DNA of 21,345 nt, taken from DATEOR01 sp046733475 (GTDB taxonomy: Bacteria > Actinomycetota > Thermoleophilia > Gaiellales > Gaiellaceae). This document shows, one piece after another, positions 1 through 4,679 of this stretch. The notes below the pieces were generated by a model, which worked only from the letters and a program-made list of their open reading frames with translations, was not told where the DNA came from and did no database searches. The DNA lies in the NCBI GenBank assembly GCA_046733475.1, contig JBKPPF010000060.1, positions 1 to 21,345 of the forward strand, read 5' to 3'. Numbering within the stretch: position 1 is the stretch's first letter; the number at the start of each line of letters is the position of its first letter. Position numbers and translations under genes: made by a program.

Positions 1-28
1 ACTGCTCTGCCAACTGAGCTACCGGAGC
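1..28 (-). tRNA. partial tRNA, 5' part only (isotype not readable)
   Basis: Read on the minus strand, this is a canonical tRNA 5' end: acceptor strand GCTCCGG, bases 8-9 TA, D-stem GCTC/GAGC around the loop AGTTGGCA, then A26 and two bases of the anticodon stem. The window edge removes the anticodon, so no isotype can be given. It is the most 3' unit visible in the minus-strand array. Its acceptor strand is perfectly complementary to the 3' acceptor strand of the neighbouring unit at 35-101, which is unusual (see findings). Confidence 0.8.
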
Positions 29-34
29 CCCGAA

Positions 35-101
35 AGCTCCGGGCGGGACTCGAACCCGCGACCTGTCGATTACGAGTCGATAACCGGAACCGTTCCGGCC
101 C
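35..101 (-). tRNA. degenerate tRNA-like unit, anticodon CGT (Thr-like)
   Basis: The 3' half is normal: a perfect T-arm (43-59, loop TTCGAGT), the variable loop AGGTC and an anticodon arm with loop CTCGTAA, which reads as anticodon CGT (Thr). The base pair 27-43 is an A-C mismatch. The 5' half is not canonical. Instead of a D-arm there is a GC-rich palindrome, and the best candidate 5' acceptor strand (95-101) pairs with the 3' strand at only five of seven positions. It may be a decayed or D-armless tRNA, or the 3' half of a rearranged gene. Isotype confidence is low. Confidence 0.45.
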
Positions 102-133
102 GCAGCAGGTCGTTCGTCGCGGTCGTGAGACGG

Positions 134-207
134 TCGGGATGCGCGGATTCGAACCGCAACGGCCCAAAGGCCGGTCTGCCCGTAGATAACCGAGCCGCTG
201 CGGCCCG
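134..207 (-). tRNA. degenerate tRNA-like unit, isotype unassigned
   Basis: A T-arm is clear (142-158, loop TTCGAAT with one wobble pair), and the 3' acceptor strand CATCCCG with A73 follows it. The best 5' acceptor strand (201-207) has two mismatches in seven. Upstream of the T-arm, the anticodon region collapses to a perfect five-pair hairpin with a loop of only about four bases. The normal 5+7+5 arm plus variable loop cannot be drawn. TTT, TTG or TGG could be read depending on register. It is probably a decayed tRNA in the array. Confidence 0.35.
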
Positions 208-223
208 CGACGATCTTGCTGAG

Positions 224-295
224 CAGGCCCGCCAGGACTCGAACCCGGACCGGCGAGGTTGGAGCTCGCCGTGCTCCCGCTTACACCACGGGCCT
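224..295 (-). tRNA. tRNA-Trp(CCA)
   Basis: A complete cloverleaf on the minus strand. The acceptor AGGCCCG/CGGGCCT is perfectly paired, the anticodon stem is perfect (253-257 with 265-269), and the loop is CTCCAAC, giving anticodon CCA. The A1:U72 pair and G73 agree with known tRNA-Trp identity elements. No CCA end is encoded. Confidence 0.85.
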
Positions 296-301
296 TCGAG
301 G

Positions 302-373
302 AGCGGACGACCCGGATCGAACGGGCCTCCCCGGAGTGGAGCTCCGGTGCTCTTCCGTCTGAGCTACGTCCGC
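302..373 (-). tRNA. tRNA-Gly(TCC), with C33
   Basis: A full cloverleaf with acceptor GCGGACG/CGTCCGC, D-stem GCTC/GAGC and a perfect anticodon stem CCGGA/TCCGG. G1:C72, C2:G71 and U73 are the bacterial tRNA-Gly identity bases. The seven-base anticodon loop is GCTCCAC, so position 33, almost always U, is C. Bases 32 and 38 could also pair and shrink the loop to five. The anticodon by position is TCC. Confidence 0.75.
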
Positions 374-380
374 CAAGTGG

Positions 381-453
381 TACGCCCGGCTGGAGTCAAA
401 CCAGCGGCCTCTACCGTCGTAGGGCAGCGCTCTGTTCTCTGAGCTACGGGCGT
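381..453 (-). tRNA. tRNA-Arg(ACG), elbow bases missing
   Basis: The acceptor ACGCCCG/CGGGCGT is perfect. The anticodon loop CTACGAC gives ACG, decoding CGN arginine codons once A34 is deaminated to inosine. The T-loop is TTTGACT, so the near-universal C56 is replaced by U. The D-loop AGAGAACA has no GG, so G18 and G19 are also absent. Both sides of the usual D-loop/T-loop contact are therefore lost together. Confidence 0.75.
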
Positions 454-463
454 GTGGGGAAGG

Positions 464-535
464 AGCCTCCGGCAGGAGTCGAACCCGCACCTCGGCCGTA
501 CAAAGGGCGCGTGCTGCCGTTGACACTACGGAGGC
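464..535 (-). tRNA. tRNA-Thr(TGT)
   Basis: The acceptor GCCTCCG/CGGAGGC is perfect and the T-arm has one wobble. The anticodon arm is drawn from 493 to 509 with loop TTTGTAC, giving anticodon TGT and U33. One G-G opposition lies in the middle of the anticodon stem. The D-loop CAACGGCA keeps GG. Confidence 0.75.
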
Positions 536-539
536 AGGA

Positions 540-611
540 TGGAGACGGCGGGAGTCGAACCCGCTCCTCCTCAGTGCAAATGAGGTGCTCTGCCGTCAAA
601 GCTTCGTCCCC
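540..611 (-). tRNA. tRNA-Ala(TGC)
   Basis: The acceptor GGGGACG/CGTCTCC contains a G3:U70 wobble, the classic alanine identity element, and A73. The anticodon stem CCTCA/TGAGG (569-573 with 581-585 on the plus strand) is perfect, and the loop TTTGCAC gives anticodon TGC. It is the first tRNA downstream of the regulator gene in the direction of transcription. Confidence 0.9.
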
Positions 612-682
612 GGATGGATTGAAGGGGAGATCGAGGGGATGGCCCGAGCGACGCGACTCGTCGCCCGAGCCATGTCCCGTGC

Positions 683-1390
683 CTACCCGCTTCCGACCTC
701 GAGGTCGGGCGCGTGCAGGCGGATGTCGTCCCAGAGGCGCTGGATGGCCTGACCGGGCTCGAGATCCCAGTTGGCGGCGAGCATCTGCCGCCAGTCGAGA
801 TACGTGGATAGCGCCTCGACCGAGCGACCCGAGCGGTGTAGGGCGATCATGAGGTGCATCCGGAGTTGCTCGCGGAGCGGGAAGTCGAATACGAGCCGCT
901 GCAGCTCCGGAAGGACTGCGGTACAGGCTCCCAATTCGATCTTCGCCTCGATGAGCTCCTCGAGCGCGCACACGTGCAGCTCTTCGAGACGCCGGATCTC
1001 GCCCTGTGCGAACTCCTCGTATCGAACGTCGACGAGAGGCGAGCCCCGCCAGAGCCGGAGCGCGTTCTCGAGAACGCGGACCCTCTGACCGCCGCGGGCC
1101 TCCCCGGCGTGCCGTAGCTGCCGCTCGAATCGGGAAGCATCGACGGCGTCGTCATGGACGGCGAGCATGTACCCGCTGCACGTCGTCTCGACAAGCCCCG
1201 GGCCGAGCATGCGACGAAGACCCGACACGAGGTTCTGCAACGAGGCTCGTGCGGCGGGAGGAACCCGATCCGGCCACAGATCGTCGATCAGCTGGTCGAG
1301 GGTTCGAACCTCACGTGCGTTCACGAGCAGGGACGCGAGGAGCGTGCGGCGCAGCTTGCCCCCGAGGGCCACTGTTCGCCCGCCCTTCAC
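683..1390 (-). CDS. BTAD-domain (SARP-type) transcriptional regulator embedded in tRNA array, apparent N-terminal frameshift
   Basis: From the first usable codon (GTG at 1390) this encodes 235 residues. Residues 1 to about 75 form most of an OmpR/SARP-type winged helix, with LIDDLWPDRVPPAAR leading into the recognition-helix region ASLQNLVSGLRRML. Residues from about 85 to 228 form a BTAD all-helical domain starting at DASRFERQL. No NB-ARC or TPR extension follows. The same frame continues upstream and encodes FRILGPIEVV, the conserved first strand of the family, but contains no start codon there. A very strong ribosome site and ATG at 1479 lie in another frame that stops after 17 codons, so one base seems to be missing between them. 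Either the gene is broken, the read has an error, or translation restarts at GTG. It sits between tRNA-Tyr and tRNA-Ala, same strand. Its target is unknown; control of the array is only a guess. Confidence 0.75.
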   Translation of the reverse strand: MKGGRTVALGGKLRRTLLASLLVNAREVRTLDQLIDDLWPDRVPPAARASLQNLVSGLRRMLGPGLVETTCSGYMLAVHDDAVDASRFERQLRHAGEARGGQRVRVLENALRLWRGSPLVDVRYEEFAQGEIRRLEELHVCALEELIEAKIELGACTAVLPELQRLVFDFPLREQLRMHLMIALHRSGRSVEALSTYLDWRQMLAANWDLEPGQAIQRLWDDIRLHAPDLEVGSG

Positions 1391-1476
1391 GACCTCGATG
1401 GGGCCGAGAATGCGGAACTCGATCGCTACCGCGCTCGGCCGGCGCCGGCAACTCGCTGGATGCGGGCCGGGTTCGA

Positions 1477-1494
1477 CATGGCAATACCTCCTTT
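1477..1494 (-). promoter_or_regulatory. strong ribosome binding site and ATG ahead of the BTAD gene
   Basis: On the minus strand AAAGGAGGT (1486-1494) is followed by six bases and ATG at 1479. It is an almost ideal Shine-Dalgarno arrangement. The reading frame it opens ends at TAG after 17 codons, one frame away from the conserved winged-helix body. This is the main evidence that the regulator gene has lost one base. Confidence 0.6.
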
Positions 1495-1533
1495 CGCTTG
1501 TGGGCGGGTTTTCAGAGGACGAGGTGCGGACGG

Positions 1534-1615
1534 TGCGGACGGATGGAATCGAACCATCACAGCGACGAGGCGCCGCGTTTACAGTGCGGTGAGCTCACCC
1601 ATGCTCAGCGTCCGC
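1534..1615 (-). tRNA. tRNA-Tyr(GTA)
   Basis: The acceptor GCGGACG/CGTCCGC and the T-stem are perfect, and A73 is present. The anticodon loop CTGTAAA gives GTA. A variable region of about 14 bases marks it as class II, as expected for bacterial tRNA-Tyr. The pair closing the anticodon loop (31-39) is a C-A mismatch. It is the last tRNA before the regulator gene. Confidence 0.85.
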
Positions 1616-1621
1616 GTGAGG

Positions 1622-1694
1622 GGTGACCGGCCGGGCTCGAACCGGCGCTGCGGGACTCACAACCCCGGGTGCTTCCGTCTACACCACGGCCACC
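1622..1694 (-). tRNA. tRNA-His(GTG)
   Basis: The acceptor GTGGCCG/CGGTCAC has one wobble, and the anticodon loop TTGTGAG gives GTG. The base before position 1 is G and the discriminator is C73. The G-1:C73 pair is the hallmark of tRNA-His, so the feature is extended by one base to include G-1. Confidence 0.9.
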
Positions 1695-1701
1695 ACGAGA
1701 G

Positions 1702-1775
1702 CGGGGACGACCGGACTCGAACCGGCGGCCTCTCGCCTGACAAGCGAGCGCTCTGCTCGTCTGAGCTACGCCCCC
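1702..1775 (-). tRNA. tRNA-Asp(GTC)
   Basis: The acceptor GGGGGCG/CGTCCCC has one wobble. The anticodon stem is perfect, and loop TTGTCAG gives GTC. The discriminator G73 matches the aspartate identity base. Confidence 0.9.
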
Positions 1776-1779
1776 ATGG

Positions 1780-1853
1780 TCGCGCGGGTGGGATTCGAAC
1801 CCACGGTCTCGAGCTCATGAGGCTCGCGAGGACAGCCGCTCCTCCACCGCGCA
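1780..1853 (-). tRNA. tRNA-Met(CAT), initiator-like
   Basis: The anticodon loop CTCATGA gives CAT on a perfect stem. Two features resemble the initiator: the first acceptor pair is weak (U1:G72), and the D-stem GAGG/CCTC carries A11:U24. A third is missing, because positions 29-31 are AGC rather than the GGG that with CCC gives the three G-C pairs typical of initiators. It could be a divergent initiator or an elongator, or an Ile tRNA if C34 is modified to lysidine. Confidence 0.8.
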
Positions 1854-1855
1854 AA

Positions 1856-1930
1856 TCTGGCTGGCAGGAGTCGAACCTGCGATCTCCGGCTTCCGGAGCC
1901 GGCGGGGTGGCCAGTCTCCCCTACAGCCAG
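1856..1930 (-). tRNA. tRNA-Pro(CGG), with C33
   Basis: The acceptor CTGGCTG/CAGCCAG is perfect. C1:G72 and A73 fit bacterial tRNA-Pro. The D-stem is GGGG/CCCC, and the anticodon stem CCGGC/GCCGG is perfect. The loop is TCCGGAA, so position 33 is C rather than U, and position 37 is A where Pro tRNAs normally have G. By position the anticodon is CGG (Pro). If the U at position 32 acted as U33 it would read CCG (Arg). Confidence 0.65.
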
Positions 1931-1934
1931 TCGA

Positions 1935-2007
1935 AACCCCCGGCGGGAGTCGAACCCGCAGCTTCCGGGTTGAGGGCCCGGCGTCATTCCCTTTCGACCA
2001 CGGGGGC
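1935..2007 (-). tRNA. tRNA-Glu(CTC), with C33
   Basis: The acceptor GCCCCCG/CGGGGGT resembles actinobacterial tRNA-Glu, and all four stems have normal lengths. The anticodon stem CCGGG/CCCGG is perfect, and the loop is CCCTCAA against the usual CTCTCAA, so U33 has become C33. The anticodon by position is CTC. Confidence 0.75.
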
Positions 2008-2012
2008 AAAGG

Positions 2013-2084
2013 CTCCGGCGGCAGGGCTCGAACCTGCCTTTCGCGATTAACAGTCGCGCGTCTTACCGACTCGACCACGCCGGA
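2013..2084 (-). tRNA. tRNA-Asn(GTT)
   Basis: The acceptor TCCGGCG/CGCCGGA, T-stem and anticodon stem are all perfect. The loop CTGTTAA gives GTT, and the discriminator G73 fits tRNA-Asn. Confidence 0.92.
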
Positions 2085-2094
2085 ACGGAAGCAG

Positions 2095-2180
2095 CGGAGG
2101 CAGCAGGACTCGAACCTGCGAACGGCTCGCACCGTCCACGCGGTAGCAACGCGCTGCCTTGCCAGCTCGGCCATGCCTCC
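2095..2180 (-). tRNA. tRNA-Ser(GCT)
   Basis: The acceptor GGAGGCA/TGCCTCC is perfect with G73. The anticodon loop TTGCTAC gives GCT. A long variable arm (about 2120-2137) makes it class II, as expected for serine. Confidence 0.9.
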
Positions 2181-2187
2181 ACAGAGG

Positions 2188-2270
2188 CGGAAGGAGGGGG
2201 AGTCGAACCCCCAAGGCTGTGAGACCCACCCGTTTTCGAGACGGGATACCGCGCCAGTGGCAGTCCTTCC
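2188..2270 (-). tRNA. tRNA-Ser(CGA)
   Basis: The acceptor GGAAGGA/TCCTTCC and the T-stem GGGGG/CCCCC are perfect, with G73. The anticodon loop CTCGAAA gives CGA. A long variable arm confirms class II. Confidence 0.92.
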
Positions 2271-2275
2271 GTGAG

Positions 2276-2348
2276 TGGCCCCGGCAGGCGTCGAACCTGC
2301 AACCCTCCGCTTAAGAGGCGGCAGCTCTGCCAATTGAGCTACGGAGCC
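2276..2348 (-). tRNA. tRNA-Lys(CTT)
   Basis: The acceptor GGCTCCG/CGGGGCC has one wobble, and A73 is present. The D-arm GCTC/GAGC is canonical, with GG in the loop. The anticodon loop CTCTTAA gives CTT; the outermost anticodon-stem pair is mismatched. Confidence 0.9.
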
Positions 2349-2353
2349 GCGAG

Positions 2354-2428
2354 TGTGACCGGCAGGGATCGAACCTGCGACGCCCCGCGTTTCAGGCGGG
2401 CGCTCTACCCGGGCTGAGCTACGGTCAC
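2354..2428 (-). tRNA. tRNA-Phe(GAA)
   Basis: The acceptor GTGACCG/CGGTCAC, T-stem and anticodon stem are perfect. The loop CTGAAAC gives GAA, and A73 is present. Confidence 0.92.
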
Positions 2429-2434
2429 GCAAGA

Positions 2435-2507
2435 TGGGCGGAGCCGGACTCGAACCGGCGGCCTCCTCCGTATCAGAGAGGTGCTCTGCCACCTGAGCTA
2501 TCCGCCA
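2435..2507 (-). tRNA. tRNA-Ile(GAT)
   Basis: The anticodon loop CTGATAC gives GAT on a stem with one wobble. The T-stem GCCGG is perfect and the D-arm is canonical. Acceptor pairs 2-7 match, but the first pair is a U1-C72 mismatch, unusual for an elongator. Confidence 0.87.
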
Positions 2508-2508
2508 G

Positions 2509-2581
2509 TGGGCGAGGCTGGGCTCGAACCAGCAGCCTCTTGTTTGTAAGACAAGCGCTCTCCCGCTTGAGCTACTCGCCC
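2509..2581 (-). tRNA. tRNA-Val(TAC)
   Basis: The acceptor GGGCGAG/CTCGCCC, T-stem and anticodon stem are perfect. The loop CTTACAA gives TAC, and A73 fits tRNA-Val. Only one base separates it from tRNA-Ile. Confidence 0.92.
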
Positions 2582-2592
2582 GCATGTGGGAG

Positions 2593-2664
2593 CTCCGGGA
2601 CAAGGGGTTGAACCTCGATCTCCACGTTCAGAGCGTGGCGTCCTGCCGGTTAGACGATCCCGGA
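2593..2664 (-). tRNA. tRNA-Gln(CTG)
   Basis: The acceptor TCCGGGA/TCCCGGA is perfect. U1:A72 and G73 match glutamine identity elements, and the anticodon loop CTCTGAA gives CTG. The T-loop is TTCAACC. It is the first gene of the array in the direction of transcription. Confidence 0.9.
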
Positions 2665-2720
2665 ACGAACTGGCGCCCGCCGCCGAGAGCGCCGTCGGTT
2701 AGTCGAGCGCGACGCGCTGC

Positions 2721-2749
2721 ATCCCACGCGCGCCCTGTTCGGTGTTCAA
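2721..2749 (-). promoter_or_regulatory. candidate promoter of the tRNA array
   Basis: On the minus strand TTGAAC (2744-2749) and TGGGAT (2721-2726) are separated by 17 bases and lie about 56 bases upstream of tRNA-Gln. The -35 box is good and the -10 box is poor, so this is only a candidate. Confidence 0.25.
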
Positions 2750-3198
2750 CTCGACCCGGTGCCAGCCGTGAAGCACGACCGTGGCGTGGTCAAGATGACG
2801 TATCGCGCTGGGCCTCTCCGTTCATCCCCCAACGGGTGGGAGATCAACGTAGCAGGCGAGCGCTGCCCTGTCGGCCGTGGTCGCATCTCTCTCTCGTTCT
2901 CTCCAAGCCGAACGACGTTTTCTGTGCCACTCGCCTACCCTTCGACCCTGGATCACGGGCCACTGGTTGCGCAAGATCTGCAGTGGTCGGTGTCCTACGT
3001 GGAGGAGCTTCGGAGCCCGATCCTCAGGTTCTGGCCTGGAAAAAGGCAGGCTAAAGCGCTCGCCTATTTTCAGCGTGTATTTCCAGCGCACAGCCGAGGA
3101 TCTTTCTCTCTCAGGCGGGGCCTCGATTCGATCTAGAGCTTGTTCAAGCTGAGCATCACCTTTTTTGGTTCCGACGTTGACTCAATCGCCTTGACACG

Positions 3199-3222
3199 AA
3201 AAAGGCGACCCATTGGGTCGCC
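3199..3222 (-). terminator. rho-independent terminator, minus strand
   Basis: An eight-pair stem GGCGACCC/GGGTCGCC (3204-3211 with 3215-3222) around a three-base loop is followed, on the minus strand, by five U residues (plus-strand A-tract 3199-3203). It implies a minus-strand transcript arriving from the 3230-3700 side, for which no clear gene is visible. Confidence 0.7.
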
Positions 3223-3713
3223 CTCGTCTGGCTGATGATGCGGCTAGGAATCTAGCGCGCATACCTCCCAGCAAGGGCTAGGACATAACCGGGCTGTCGT
3301 CTCGTATCGATGCTATGCGAGCACGGCAGGACCAGCACGACTGATGTCGCTTCGGCAAGGAACGTTGAGGTGTTGAGTGTGATCAGCATCTTCTTCGGTG
3401 GTTGTTGCCGCGTCGGAGGATAGACCAAAGTTCGGCAAAGTGCAAGCGTTGCGAATGGAGATCTAACGACTGTCGCTGCACTGCTGTCGAATAACGTCCG
3501 GGAAATCACCTCGACTGATTACGGCAACAGGGCGGCAGAGACTCGTGGAAGCCGTGGATCGACGAGGTCACCTTCCAGCGCAGGACAGGAAGCGGTGCTC
3601 ATGTATGCGATGGAACGGCTCTTGCGCTAGCCCCCTTACCACCTGAATAGGGCATCGGCTGTCGATTAGTCGGCCGTGAGCGAGCCGTTAGCGGCGCCTT
3701 AGACGGTGGCCGC

Positions 3714-4640
3714 ATGACTACCCGCATGACTACTTCAGCGCACCGCCTCAAGCTGTGGATCGGCGCAGCGCTCGCCAGCGCACTCGTTCTCGCCACTGAC
3801 TGTTTCCTTGTGGGCACCGCGACGACGAGCGTCGCGACCGCGGCTGGCCGCGGCCTGCAGTTCACTCTTTCGACGCTGACCGCAACTCTCAGCTCTCGGG
3901 CGCTTCCGCGAGACGACTGCCAGCTGCGCTTCCCGAGCCCCCTTTCCTCTCGCGAACGCCGAGTGCCGATCCTCATGTACCACCGGATCGACTACGTGAC
4001 TTCCTCGACGCCCGCGGCGACGAAGGCGCTCACGGTTAGTCCTGAGGCGTTCCGCCACGAGATGAAGTGGCTGAAGCGTCACCGCTATCACGCGATCACC
4101 CAGCGGCAGCTGTTCGACGCGTTGATGTGCGGTCGCCGGCTGCCGCGGAAGCGGATCGTCATCACGTTCGACGACGGTTACCGCGACGTCCACAAGTACG
4201 CGCTTCCGGTGCTCGAGAGGTTTCGAATGCACGCAATCGCCTACGTCATCACGGGCCGCATCTCGGGCAGCGATCCCAGCTTCCTCACCTGGAAGCAGCT
4301 ACGCGACTTCGAGCGGCGTGGCGTAGACATCGGCTCGCACACCGTGTCGCACACGGCGCTCGCCTCGGTGTCGGATTCGACGGCGACCGCGGAGCTCGCC
4401 AATTCGCGCAAGAAGCTCGAACGGAAGCTCGGGCACCGAGTGCCCTGGCTCGCCTACCCGTACGGCTCCTACGACGCCCATGTCGAGTATCTCGCCAAGA
4501 AGGCGGGCTATTTGCTCGCCGTGACGACCGACTGGGGTGCGCGCCAGTCGGCCCTCCGTCCGCTGGCGCTGCAGCGCCTCCGGATTCTCGACTCGACGGG
4601 AGTAGGCGGGCTCGCCGCGATCCTCGCGGCGAGCACCTAG
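3714..4640 (+). CDS. exported polysaccharide deacetylase (NodB/CE4 family)
   Basis: 308 residues. A positively charged N terminus and a hydrophobic stretch at about 14-45 suggest a signal peptide or anchor, so the enzyme probably acts outside the membrane. The NodB homology domain spans about 84 to 292: PILMYHR at 85-91, the metal-binding TFDDG motif at 151-155, the second metal motif SHTVSH at 208-213, and YPYG at 248-251. Family members remove N-acetyl groups from cell-wall or matrix polysaccharides using a divalent metal; the actual substrate cannot be read from sequence. A second in-frame ATG lies 12 bases downstream and either could be the start. A secreted beta-propeller gene follows after about 40 bases on the same strand, so the two may share a transcript. 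Confidence 0.88.
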   Translation: MTTRMTTSAHRLKLWIGAALASALVLATDCFLVGTATTSVATAAGRGLQFTLSTLTATLSSRALPRDDCQLRFPSPLSSRERRVPILMYHRIDYVTSSTPAATKALTVSPEAFRHEMKWLKRHRYHAITQRQLFDALMCGRRLPRKRIVITFDDGYRDVHKYALPVLERFRMHAIAYVITGRISGSDPSFLTWKQLRDFERRGVDIGSHTVSHTALASVSDSTATAELANSRKKLERKLGHRVPWLAYPYGSYDAHVEYLAKKAGYLLAVTTDWGARQSALRPLALQRLRILDSTGVGGLAAILAAST

Positions 4641-4679
4641 CCCGAGAGCCGTGTCGACCAGCCCACGAAAGGAGGATTC

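Larger units (their letters stand above)
2665..3713. other. gene-poor stretch, about 1 kb
   Basis: I find no convincing gene here. Short open frames exist on both strands. One minus-strand frame runs from about 3175 down to 2822 and contains a GERFSLPF segment, but it has no good start codon, no ribosome site and no domain I recognise. Another minus-strand frame at 3252-3509 ends about 30 bases before the terminator at 3199-3222 and could be a small gene or an sRNA, but its composition is not protein-like. The stretch is visibly less GC-rich than its neighbours between about 3050 and 3600. Confidence 0.5.

Noticed and set aside
125..2603. Several open frames through the tRNA array on both strands
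   Set aside because: They run across perfectly folded tRNA genes, and their translations are repeats of T-arm sequence such as GSNRTR-like strings.
1..2664. Regularly spaced similar sequences that could suggest a CRISPR-like repeat array
   Set aside because: The repeated part is the tRNA T-arm consensus (TTCGA with flanking stem), each with its own cloverleaf; spacers are only 0 to 30 bases.
2822..3175. Minus-strand open frame in the gene-poor stretch as a protein gene
   Set aside because: No good start codon, no ribosome site and no recognised domain; kept only as a remark in the gene-poor feature.
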